From assembly GCF_025370935.1 (NCBI RefSeq), contig NC_133472.1, positions 43,553,517 to 43,617,516 of the forward strand: a DNA stretch of 64,000 bases, in the 5' to 3' direction. Of the stretch, positions 1 through 12,100 are shown piece after piece (position 1 is the stretch's first letter; the number at the start of each line of letters is the position of its first letter). The notes beneath the pieces were generated by a model. That model ran no database searches, was not told where the DNA came from, and worked only from the letters and a program-made list of their open reading frames with translations. The position numbers and the translations under genes are program-made. This stretch comes from Choristoneura fumiferana (taxonomy: Eukaryota; Arthropoda; Insecta; Lepidoptera; Tortricidae).

Positions 1-84
1 ATTTGTATTGCCGTGTTTTTATTTGTAACCAGCCAGCCTCTGCCCGCTTCTGCTCTTACCATTAGACACTCTAATTGTTTTTTT

Positions 85-1000
85 TTTAATAGGCTATCAC
101 GTGTCCCACTTGGACGAAGGCCCACCCTTTCTCCTTCCATTCGTCTAAAATTCTTCTTAAAATTCTTCGGTAAAATTTCGAATTGACTTCATGTTTCGAT
201 ATTTTTGATAACTTTTGGCACTTGTCCCACCGCCGACGATGAGCGAGAAGCGAGTAGAGCGAGTAACTAGAAACGAGTGGGTGAGCAGCGAGAAGCGAGT
301 GTAGTTTTGTCGCTGGCTGTAAGCGAGTGTTCGAGTGCGACGGGCGATTACTCGCTCCACTCGACTCGCTCGTGCGGGGCGGCCGCCAAGCTGACATCGC
401 TGATCGAGTATCTATAGCTCAGCGAGTTTTATAGCTCTTGTCGCTGCGACAAAAGATGTAACAGCGGGTTCTCGCTGACAGTGTGAACAGCCAGCGATCA
501 ACTATTAATATATGTGTCTCTTTTACTCACACAGGATCTTATATCTTTTGTTCGTTTCTTGAGCGAGAAAACAGTCGATAGCTAATCGTTTTCTCGCTGG
601 CGGTGAAACAACTGCCTTTCGCTCTTATTTCGTGGACATAAAAAGTTTGAGAGACTAAAGCCAATTCCGCGTCGATAGGTTTGGGGAGACCCTGAGGCAG
701 TGAGCTAAATACCCAGAGTTAAAGAATCGTGCTTTTGTAGTTTGGTTGACGTTTTCTCGCAGTCCAAAAGCCATAAACACCCTCAGATTTTTTAGCCGCT
801 CTCGCTTAAAGCTTATGCGAACCAGCTCCGATTTAACCAGCGTTTCCACCAATAATGTGCGAGGATGTGTTTCGAGGAATGTGTTTTTCATTAACCAATA
901 GAAACGCTTCATTTACTGTTCCTCGCACTGGCGGAAAAAGCTGAGCGGAGCGAGGCGAGGTAAATGTAGCGTGAATCTCTTGGTTCCATTCTCCATACAA
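85..1000. repeat. AGCGA/TCGCT-motif-rich segment
   Basis: The pentamer AGCGA and its complement TCGCT recur many times, in both orientations, especially at about 235-640 and again near 940. Clusters of short subterminal motifs in both orientations are typical of non-autonomous DNA transposons, but no clean end is visible here. The open frames inside it match nothing I recognise. Confidence 0.4.
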
Positions 1001-1521
1001 ACGTAGTCCCGGTCTCATTTAAAAACTAGGCAACAGAAATAGATGAAATTTTGTAAGTATAGACTAGACGTAATTATCTATGCCTGTGGTTTTTCAGATT
1101 TTCATATAAATGTGTAATATCCGAATTACAGTAGCTCAAAAGTCGACAAAAAAAAGATGTCAACTTTGCACGTGAATTACAGACTGATAAAGCATTTTTA
1201 CAATAATCGAAAAAACCACAGGCATAGAAAATATAATGAATATCTTGATTGTAAAATATCATTGATTTCTGTGCTATACTTTTCGTATAATATGAGGACA
1301 ACGAAACCCAAAATTCAACCGCCCAAATCTTGAAAAGCTATCTCGATATAAATTACGGACGTCGTTGCGAAAGGCATGGGGGGACCGCTGCGAGCGCTTA
1401 TGTCACGAGCGATAAAGACAGCAATATCCCACGAATACCTAACGCGGCCGCGCGGCCGGCAGGGAAACTTCTCTTGAAAAATTCCTCGCAACACATCCTA
1501 GTACATTATTGGTGGAAACAC
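841..1521. mobile_element. Foldback element with separated inverted arms
   Basis: The stretch at 841-889 (beginning CGTTTCCACCAATAATG) reappears inverted at about 1464-1521 with scattered mismatches. A second, shorter inverted pair lies inside it (TATGCCTGTGGTTTTT at about 1079 and its complement near 1212). It is probably a decayed MITE with another insert. No transposase is present. Confidence 0.45.
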
Positions 1522-1530
1522 TGCTTTACT

Positions 1531-2280
1531 GTGCCTTCTGCCTTCGTAAAATATACCATAATGTCAACGTCGTACGGACGTCCCACACAGTCGCGTCGCA
1601 GACAGCACCCGACAGGTGAGATTATGCTCACTTCATTAATTAAGGGAAAAACAACGGGTAACTTTATGCCCTTGATTTGAGAACACGAAGCGTTAAGAGC
1701 GTGCAAACGAAAAATGGCCCATTCAGCGATTTTGAGGTTTTACAAAAATACGCGTCAGAGCTGTCTTTCATGTGAAATATTTCCATTATAACCCACCACA
1801 AACAGTGTGTTTATTTGAGGTTTCATTGAAACGGAAAAGGGTTCCGGATAGTCGGACGATTTGAATCTTCCTACGGCTTTTAACCTAATTGCCCGAAGGA
1901 GGATTATGTTTTGCGAGCGTATGCATTATGTGTTATCTACCTATGTCTATTTTCTTGATCCTCTGTGTGTCCTAAATGGCTGAACGGTTTTCAACATGTG
2001 AGATTTATTGATTACGTTCGTCAACTGATGTGCCATAGGAAACTTACCAAAATTGCAGAATTTCTCATACTTATAAGAAAATTTCGGAAACTTCTCACAA
2101 TTTTTTATGGGGATTGAAACGTTCTGTTTGTTAAATTTAAATTTGCTGTGAAAATTTCTAGAAATTTGCGAGAACTTTTACAACTTTTTGTTTTGCTTGT
2201 GTAACAGTTTTTTAAGCTGCCATTTTCAAAGAATCGTCAAAAAGTATGAAATAACAAAAAATAGATAGGTAAATAAAAAC
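1531..2280. other. Non-coding stretch, nothing recognised
   Basis: Mostly AT-rich sequence with short open frames that show no domain and no plausible splice pairing with the transporter gene downstream. The missing first exon of that gene was looked for here and not found. Confidence 0.5.
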
Positions 2281-2285
2281 AAATA

Positions 2286-2430
2286 AGTCTAGTAGTCTAG
2301 AACTCTGTTAAGTAACTTTTAAACATAGTTTTAATTTGGTTCAAGTACCTACTTATTTATTTGTTAAGTAACTTGAGCTTCAGCTGTTGAAGTTTTAAGT
2401 TACTTAACAGAGTTCTAGACTACTAGACTT
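2286..2430. repeat. Foldback repeat, about 40-bp arms
   Basis: Left arm at about 2286-2325 and right arm at about 2390-2430 are near-perfect reverse complements (core CTAGTAGTCTAGAACTCTG) around an AT-rich loop. It has no coding content and is likely a short MITE. Confidence 0.6.
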
Positions 2431-2455
2431 GTTTTTCCTTTTCAGTTTTAATTTA

Positions 2456-2782
2456 AGAGCGTTTATACCTGCTGAGCGGGCAACGTTGCATTTTTGTTAG
2501 TTTTTCTCGATTATTCCATAAAAATTGAATGAAAATTAAAAATGTTCTCTGATAGAACACTCTGATAGACTTTTATATTCCTTAAAAACGAATTAATGTT
2601 TATGACCGGTTTTTAAGAGAATAAAAGTCTATAACGAATAATTATTGGAGTAGACACATTAACTTATATATTAAGAAGTGTTCTATCAGAGAACATTATT
2701 AATTTTCATTCTATTTTTATGGAATAATCGACGAAAACTAACAAAAATGCAACGTTGCCAGCTCAGCAGGTATAAACGCTCA
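2456..2782. mobile_element. MITE family 'TACCTGCTGAGC', complete copy
   Basis: Long inverted terminal repeats begin GCGTTTATACCTGCTGAGC on the left and end with the complement on the right. Inner arms share TGTTCTCTGATAGAACA and the AT-rich stretch after it. Two further copies lie at about 32810-33265, which is split by a SINE, and at 47900-48092. The window alone therefore defines the family. Confidence 0.7.
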
Positions 2783-2833
2783 GTCTTTTTTAATGCAGTC
2801 AGGTTTTTTTTTTATTTATTGTTCAAACTATTT

Positions 2834-2922
2834 AGGGGCTGTTTCACCACCCATTGATTAATTTTAATTGACGGATAAATGTGATGCCGTCAAATAAATT
2901 TAATCAATGGATGGTGAAACAG
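2834..2922. mobile_element. Palindromic MITE 'GGGGCTGTTTCACC', short copy
   Basis: Starts AGGGGCTGTTTCACCACCCA and ends with the complement ATGGATGGTGAAACAG, with GATGCCGTC near the centre. It is a shortened member of the family seen in fuller form at 20697, 28055, 32122 and 39543. It ends about 85 bp upstream of a SLC35C2 exon acceptor. Confidence 0.7.
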
Positions 2923-3006
2923 GAGGTTAATGTTTTTAAGGCCGTCTGTTTTTTTTTTAATTATGTACCTAATTCTAAGTTTTTGATTACTTTTTTGTAC
3001 TCCCAG

Positions 3007-3157
3007 GACTTCCGCTACCCCCTGACGGTGGTCATGTACCACCTGATAGTGAAGTGGGTGCTGTCGGTGGTGGTGCGGACCCTCCGGTACCTGGCCACAG
3101 GCACTAGCCAGCTGGTGCTGCCGTTCATCACCTGCCTTCGCTCCGTGGGGCCCACAG
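3007..3157 (+). CDS. SLC35C2: SLC35C2 exon (second TM helix region)
   Basis: Opens after a CCCAG acceptor at codon phase 0 (DFRYPLTVVMYH...) and ends in phase 1 at ACAG/GTACTA. It encodes a hydrophobic helix followed by a short polar loop. The length is 151 nt. No upstream exon was recognised between 1 and 3006. Confidence 0.85.
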
Positions 3158-6100
3158 GTACTATCTCATGACCTGGGTACAGTCGATTTTTACCCGACTG
3201 CCTGGAGGTTATGTTTTCCGAGCTATTATTTCCACAGGAACATCGTAAAGTATGAAATAAAAATGTTTATAATAATTTGGAAAATCAAAAAATATATATA
3301 GTAGGCATTCAATAAATCAGGCAGTATTTTTTTTTTCTAAATCGTATGCCGTCTTCTAAGAGGTTTGGTGTTAGGTATTTAACCAAGGGATTCCATAATT
3401 TACTTTAATCCGCTAGCTTTGATAGTTAAAAAAATAATAATATAGTTTTTGTTTTGATGAAATGACTTTCTGCTAAGTTTCTTGCGACGCATTCTTTTTT
3501 GGCAATGATGGATGGTCTTTCCGAAAGCGTTGGTACAAAAAAGTTTTTTTTTTTTTTATACGACTGGATGGCAAACAAGCAAGTGGGTCTCCTGATGGTA
3601 AGAGATCACCACCGCCCATAACCACCTGCAACACCTGGTATTGCAGATGCGTTGCCAACCTAGAGGCCTAAGATGGGATACCTCACGTGCCAGTTATTTC
3701 ACCGGCTGTCTTACTCTCCACGCCGAAACACAACAGTGCAAGCACTGCTGCTTCACGGCAGGATTAGCGAGCAAGATGGTGGTAGCAATCCGGGCGGACC
3801 TTGCACAAGGTCCTACCACCTGCAAAACACAGTGACATGTAAAAGAGCCTTTTGCGTCCCACTCACGGAATAAATGTTTCGATTTTTGTGGACACGGCAT
3901 TTACAGTACACTTGTGTTGTGCAAGCTAACAATGTGCAAGTACGTCAGCGGCTACTATAATGGTTTTCCACTTGAAGTTTGCTTTCGAGATGACGTCACT
4001 TCTTGGACGCGTCTCGTTAAAGTGCGGCCCCTCGTCGCTCGTTTCCAGCGTCAAATCTGGTCACATATAGCGAGAAAGCTGAAAATGTTGATCTTTATCG
4101 CTGGAAAAAACCTCTTTTGATTTCATTCACTCTAATTTCGTTAATTTGTGCCACTGCCACGACTGCTACTAAATGAGATTAAGAAATCAGCTTCCAAGGC
4201 CAAGATCATTCCTGCAAGCAGCCATCTTGTAGCTGCTGCTCGACGCGGCGACTTGACGCTGCTTTTCTGAGTCGCGGGAAATTCAAAATAGGGTCACGTG
4301 ACCAGATCCACCACCTTTATACTGAATATTCAGCTTAATACAGCGTGTATTTTTGATACAATGACAAACTTTAAGTGTAGTTAGTGAAGTGAAGACCCTA
4401 AAAAAAAATATTATGTTGTATTAAATAATTCATCATCATCATCATCCCAGCCTATATACGTCCCACTGCTGGGCACAGGCCTCCTCTCAGAACAAGAGGG
4501 CTTGGGCCATAGTTCCCACGCGGGCCCAGTGCGGATCGGGAACTTCACAAACACCATTGAATTGCTTCGCAGATTTGTGCAGGTTTCCTCACGATGTTTT
4601 CCTTCACCGCACAGCTCGTGGTAAATTTCAAATGTATTTCCGCACATGAATTTCGAAAAACTCAGAGGTGCGAGCCGGGGTTTGAACCCACGACCCTCTG
4701 CTTGAGAGGCGATAGGTCAAACCACTAGGCCACCACGGCTTTTATTAAATAATTACGTTATTTACTTGTAAAATAAATTAGCACGCAATGTAGGTATCAC
4801 TACGTGTGACAGCAGTCAGGACACTTAAAATGATTGAACGCATTACATTGCTGCTCAAAAAAAAATTTAAAATAGGAAATATCACTGAAATATTTTCCCG
4901 TCAGGGTGCAGCAGTAGCACAAAACCGTAAACAGTTTTTTGAGTATCTTAAATGCCGTAATATCGAATTATTTTATATTAAAATTTTGGAAAGCTCTATC
5001 CTTACTATCGATGTAAAATATCTTGTTATTTTCATGATTTCTATAGGTACTAATACTCCTTGGTCATGATCTGTCATGGCGACAAAATATAAAGAGAACT
5101 GACGTTGTCATGGCGGTTTGCGTTAGTGTCGCCCCCTGCGCAGAGCTTTGCCTAATATGCCCTATTAATTACGCTCTGGTAGTAAATTCTATATTAACAA
5201 TTTGTTTTAATATCGGTTCATAGCACTTAAATCTACGTGTGGTTACAGTTTAGGGCTTATACCGGGTGTGGCCTGTAATACGAGCAAAAATTTTAAACAT
5301 AGATCGTCCTGAAACTGAACAACATTAGTTCAGCAACTTTTAAAAATAATGGAGTTTTTGAATTTTCCTTTTTTTTCATAGAAGTTAATACTGCTATCAA
5401 TATACGCCATCCTAGAACGCAACTGACTTCGCCTGTCACGCTACAAACATGGTTCTTCGAATAAACGTAATAGTGTAATAAAAATTAACAATCTAACTAA
5501 CTAGTTTTCAAAGTCGCTGAATTCAGTTTGAGGAGTATGATCTACTTATATTAAATATATTGACCCGGATAACTCACGTCTTAAATCGAGTTTAGCTCGA
5601 CATGTCATAACATGTCTTGACATCCGAAGACGAAGGGCTACGGATTAGCCCGAAACATGTCGAGCTAAACTCGATTTAAGACGTGAGTTATCCGGGTCAA
5701 TATATTTAATATGAGTGAGTCTGACGGTAGTTTCATGTTCAAAAGTATGATCTATGTTTTTATTATTTGCTCATATTACAGGCCACACCCGGTATATGTA
5801 CAATAAACGCTGTATACATAAACATTTATCGACCTCAATTAAATGTTATTGTAAAACTTTAAGTGTATTCAGTTGGATTTACGCAGCCACTGACTAAATA
5901 TACAGTGTTAATTAAATAAATGAAAACCTGAAAGTAGTTACTTTAGAATCGAGAGTAGAATCTTATAGGTTCCATAACCCTATACTTTAAACCATGTTGC
6001 GTTTTTTATCCCTTTTTACTGTGCGCGGTTTAGTGGCAATCCAATATACCAACCAATATTATGAACACAATCTTGCTGTTTAATTTTCTCAGAAGCAAAA

Positions 6101-9100
6101 TTAACTTTTCTACATAAAACTCGCTATACCCTCGACGTAACTATCAACCCTCGCCTGCGGCTCGTGTGGATAAACGCCTCGCATAAAACGGCGCATTTTA
6201 TGCACTCTACTAATAAAAATCGGATCGGATCAGCCGTGTTTCTGTTTTTTAACCGACTTTAAAAAAAGGAGGTTCTATGTTCGTTATTTTTTTTTAACAA
6301 GCTCTTGTTCTCACAGGTCTCGCGAGCGGTATAGACGTGGGCTTCTCCAACTGGGGCCTTGGCCTCGTCACCATCTCGCTCTACACTATGACCAAATCTA
6401 CCACCATCATTTTCATACTCTGCTTCGCCATACTCCTGGGATTGGAGAGGAAGGTTAGTGGCTACATTAAGGTTTCTACCAGGGATGTTACAGAGCTTCG
6501 ATTCCGTTTCCGTTAAGTCGGAACTTCCGTTTGGTTTTACACATACGTTTCGGTTCCGGTTCCGTTACTTTTGAAACAGAAGTTAAAATGATGTCAATGC
6601 TTAGCGCGGCGGACGAACTTGAACGGTATACATCAGCAAAAACTAACCTAACCTAAAAAAAGTTGGAGAATCCCCGACTTTGGCACTTCAAAGTTCAATA
6701 TGTTGAACCGATTTTGATGAAACATGTCTAAGGACCATCGCTAGAAAACCTGCTTTGAAATAAAAAAAAACGCAATCAAATCGGTCCACCCGTTTAAGAG
6801 CTACGGTGCCACAGACAGACAGACACACATAGTGGTCAAACTTATAACACCCCTCTTTTTGCGTGGGGGGTTTAATAAACAGATTTATACCAGTCGTGGC
6901 AGTCATTCGCTCATCGACCCACTTAGCACGTGTTTTATGCTATGCTAACATCTCGTCCACCTATCAATCGGGCGCCGGTTCTGGTTTCGTTTCAGTTTTC
7001 GGTTCCGATTCCGTTTCAGGTTCCGATAAACTAAATTGGAAACATCTGGTTCCGCTTGCGGTTCCGATAAAACCACATCCGTTACATCCCTGGTTTCTAC
7101 TATAACCCCTACACCACCGCTGGACAGGAATCTAGACACGAATTTTTCCTATGCATACATATCTCAGGTTGCTTATTTCTACTACGCTACTTATGCAGCA
7201 GCACAAGCAAGCAAGCATTATTCCCAGCGCTGGTCTCTTTTTCTGGTTTTTCTGTGCATCCATGTCTCAGTTTGTATTTTCGATATGGTTTCACGGGATA
7301 CCCGTAAAAGTAACAAATTTGGAGTTGAAATAAAAAATACAAAAAGACTCCAAAAAACCGATATTTCTCGTCGAAAATAAGTCCAATTTTTTGACCCCTG
7401 CCGTTCGAGGCAAAGATATTAAATTACTTGTTTACTAATTCCCCTTTAAGCCAAAGTCACCTCTGAGTGGCGTTCAATGTACACATTACAATGGTATTTA
7501 ATATTACGCTCCTTAAATATCTCTTTAGTGCCTTGTCTGTTTACTTTGTCACTTTTCTTTACTGTCGCATTGACGGGGCACCGTAATAGAATATTATTAC
7601 ACCGTGTCTGAAAGGTCACTTTCTCTGACACATTGCGTCAGATATTTTTAACGATGTCCGAAAGTATTGAAGAGAAAGAAAGGGAAATATTTTTCACGAC
7701 CCTGCTCGAAAATGTGGCCATAGATAACCTAAATCCAGTACCCAACAAAACTGCCTACATGTACATTTAACAGCTGACTCATTTATGTCTCGCAAAACAC
7801 GACAACAATGTAACACATTACGGTAACGGTCGTATCAATATATGAATTTCATAGTACGATACGGCTTTTAGGTGAAGGCTGTAGAGACATTAAAATTTGG
7901 TATACCATGTAGGTAAATTAGGTAGTGCCATGAGAGTTGAAGTGAATTGTTAAGTAATTAAATTAATAAAATGTACATCATCTTATTAGGATAAACATAT
8001 ATTTAGAATGACAGTCCAAGTCATCAACAACTGTAACTAAGAAACCATTCAAATCAAATATGTGACACGCCTCCGCCGTGAATCAGAGGAGCAGGGAGTA
8101 GCTGGTCCAGGTGTCGGATCCACAGGAGTCCGCTGTCTGTCCTAATCTGATAATGTAGCTGTCCGAGACGGCGGACTACAATGCCAAACTCCCATTTGGT
8201 TTTCGATACCGAATAGTCCCTTGCTTGGACTCTGGCTCCGGGACTGAACTCTCTCCCGTCTGTACCGTGTCGAGGCTGTCTGGGGGGTGGTTTAGGAACT
8301 GCTCTGATCTTGGCAGCCAATCTTGTTCGTATTTCCCTTCCGAACATAATGACATATGGAGAGTCTCCTGAGGAAGTTGGTGTAGCTCGAAGAACATGTT
8401 TCACTAAACGGATTTTCTGTGATATATCGCCACTCTCCCCCTCTAATTTATGCAGTGCTCGTTTGGCAATCTGTACGAAACGTTCCGCTTGCCCGTTTGT
8501 AGCCGGGTGATACGGGGCAATTGTTTTATGTGCAATACCAGAGGTATGTAGGAAGTTTTCAAATTCTTGGGAGACAAATTGTCTCGCGTTATCTGATACT
8601 ACTGTATAAGGTAATCCAAAAGTATCAAATAATCCATCTAATTTCTGAATACAGAATGAGCTTGTCATCGTTTTAGTAGGAATTATTTCCACCCATTTTG
8701 AAAAGGCGTCCACTACAATAAAAAGTTGATAGCCAGATATAGGCCCTGCAAAATCAATATGAATTCTTTGCCAAGGCCCAGTTGGATCTTCCCAATGATG
8801 TAGTGGGGCTTTAGGAGGTTCATTTTGATGTAATCTACAAGTTCGACATGATTTCACTTTAGTTTCGATATCTTTATCAATATTTTTCCAATATACGAAG
8901 CTACGAGCAAGAAGTTTCATTTTTAAAATCCCAATATGGCCAATGTGAAGTTCTTCTAAAATTTGTTGCTGTAATTTTCGAGGAATTATTACTCTCGTAC
9001 CTTTTAGAATGCAGTCATTTTGCAGTGTCAATTCGTTATCATTGTATCCTGATTCTCTAAGTGAATTTCCCGATTGTAGCGTTTGAAACAAGTTCCGTAG

Positions 9101-12100
9101 TTCGGGGTCTTCTTTTGTTTCTTTGGAAATAATTTCGGGTGAAATGTTTAATGTGTTTATCTGCCTTAGTTGGAATATGGAATGTTGGTCAATATTACTG
9201 TCGTTAACTTTTTCAACAGGAAATCGTGAGAGGTAGTCTGCATTGGAATGCTTAGAAGAACTTCTATATTCAATATTGTAGTCAAATCCAGATAGAAAAT
9301 GTGCATAATGGAATAGCCTCATTGTACTCAGTGTTGGTAAGGTTTGATGTGGATGGAAAATTGAAGTCAGTGGCTTGTGGTCTGTGATAAGGGTAAACTT
9401 GCGACCATAACAGTAGTGAAAGAATTTCTTTAATCCCCAGAATATAGCAGTTGCTTCTTTGTCGATTTGACTGTATTTCTTTTCACTATTAGTTAGAGAT
9501 CTAGAGGCAAATGCTATTGGGCGATCTGAGCCATCCGGTAGTCTATGGCTGAGTACTGCACCCAGTCCTGTAGGTGACGCATCTGTTGCTAAAATTAATG
9601 GTTTTTTCTGATCGAAGTGTAATAAGACTCTTTCACTAAGTATTGCAGTTTTGACATTCTTGAAGCTTTCTTCGCATTTCGGAGACCAAATAAATTTTGT
9701 TCCTTTCTTCAGGAGTGCATTTAAAGGGCTTGTAATAGATGCAAGGTTAGGTATAAATTTATTATAGTAATTTGCCATACCCAAAAAGGTTCGTAGTTCG
9801 TTTACATTCGTCGGACGTTGTGCGTTGAAAATTGCTTTGACTTTATCTTGATTCTTATGCAATCCGTTTTTGTCAATTGTATGTCCCAAGTAATTAATAC
9901 TTCTTTTGAAAAAGTGACATTTTTCCTTATTAACTCGAAGGTTACTTTCTTTGAGTTTCTCCAAGACTTGTCCAAGCCTACAAAGTAATTCTTCTTCTGT
10001 AGAGCCCTGTATAATAATATCATCGAAAAAGCATTTTACTCCATCTATACCAAGTAATAATTGGTCCATAAACTTTTGCCAAAGGCTAGGGGCAACTTTA
10101 ACTCCAAACATGAGCCGGTTTACCTTAAAAGTACCTTTATGTGTGCTTAAGGTTTGTAATAAGGCACTTTCTTCATCCATCACCATGTTCAAGTATGCTT
10201 GTGTGATGTCCAAGGTACAGAACAGTTGCCCGCCATTCATTTCAGCTAAAATATCTTCAATTATTGGAATTGGGTATTGTTCGTCTTTTATAACTTTGTT
10301 TAAAGTAATCTTGTAGTCAGCACAAAGTCTGATGCTGCCGTTAGGTTTGACTATCGGAACGACAGGTGTGCCCCAGTCTGAGTGGTCTATCTTTGTAATA
10401 ATCCCTAATTTTTCAAGGCGGTTTATTTCGTCATCTACTTTGGTTCGTAATGCGTAAGGAATTCTACGAGGTTTGATAAAGATCGGTTGTGAGTTTTCTG
10501 TAAGAGTGAGGTGGCCTCGAATGTTTGGAATTTCGCCCAAATTTGAATTAAATACAGTGGAATCGTACTCTTCTAGTAATTTTTCTAGTTTCGGTATGTT
10601 TTCACATTGTTGGACGGTTCTCATATCGGCAAGCGTGATGTTGAACTCTTTCATCCAGCTTCGGCCGAGGATAGGGTCAACATTCTTGTCTATTATGTAT
10701 AATTTTCCGTAGAAAGTCTGATTTCCATAGGTGCATTTGACATATACCACACCAGTGGGCTTAAATACTTCACCTGTGTAAGTTCTTAGCTTCATGTTAG
10801 TCGTGAAAACTTTTTTTTTAATGTTGAGCTTTTTATAATCTTTTAATGATATAGTAGAAAGTGTAGCGCCAGTATCAAATTCCATATTGACTCTTGTACC
10901 TTCAATTTCAATCGGTATAATATATTTGTCAGAGATTTCACTTTTTACTAAGTTGATCTCCGCTGTGCTGTCGGCGCTGAGGCTGCTTGTAGAGTTATCC
11001 AGTAAGTTTGTGTTATTACTTCTACGTCCTTGTAAGCAGACTCGAGCTAAGTGGCCTTCTTTTTGGCACTTGCGACACGTGCTTTTTATGGCGCCACATT
11101 CATTCGCTTTGTGATCGTTTTTACCACATCGATAACATTTGCCCTTCAGGTCTTTGATGGTTTGTGGATTTGAAGCGTATCTTGGTGCTTTCGATACTTT
11201 ATTCATATTGTCAAAAGATGTCTGACGAATTGATACAGACATGGTTGAGTTTTCAGTTTTTCCCTTTTCCATCAACGTGGCGGTATCCACTAAATTAGAA
11301 AACAGTGTGGTTTCCTTCTGTTGTAATATTTTTGTACGAATATCTCCATCTTTTAATCCCCGTATAAACTGTAGTGATAAGAATGATTCAACTGTAGGTT
11401 TTTTGCAGTGTGTACATTTGAATTCGCAATTTAGAGATAACTTTTTCAATTCTGACGCGTAGATTGCAATTGTTTCATCGGCTTGTTGTAAACGTGATAT
11501 AAAATTATGTTGCGACGCCCATATGCTTGGTTTCGGGTCAATAAATTTATCCAAAATATCTGTAATTTCTTCAAAAGTCTTATCGATCGGTTCTTCGGGA
11601 GAACACAGGTCATATAATCTTTCGTGGATATCTGGAGGTAAAGTAGACAGTAAGGTATAAACTTTCGTTTTAGGATGAGTGATGTTATTTAGTAGGATAT
11701 AAACGGAAAGCCGCTTTATGAAATTTTTGAAGGTCTCTTTGGCTTGAAATGGTTGAAAATTAATTCTTGGTTGTGCCTCATGATGGGCATTCGTGACGGA
11801 GGTTACTTGAGTAATAGGAGGTATGTTAGTTTCATTTTTGTATAGGTTTATCAGTCGTAAAATTTTTGTGCGTAACTTCGTATAAATCTCGTCAATCTCA
11901 TACCTGTATGCCATTTCTGCCTCAAGATCCTCCTCTTCCGTCTCCTCTTCTATTCGACATTGTATATTTTGTAAGCCATCGTAAGTATTTTGTAGTGTAA
12001 GAAGTCGGGTTTCTAGTTCTTCGTAAGTATGTAAGTTTTGTTCATCTTGAAATGCGTTGTTCGTTTTAGTTAGTACACCGCGTAGGGTGGCACGCGCACG

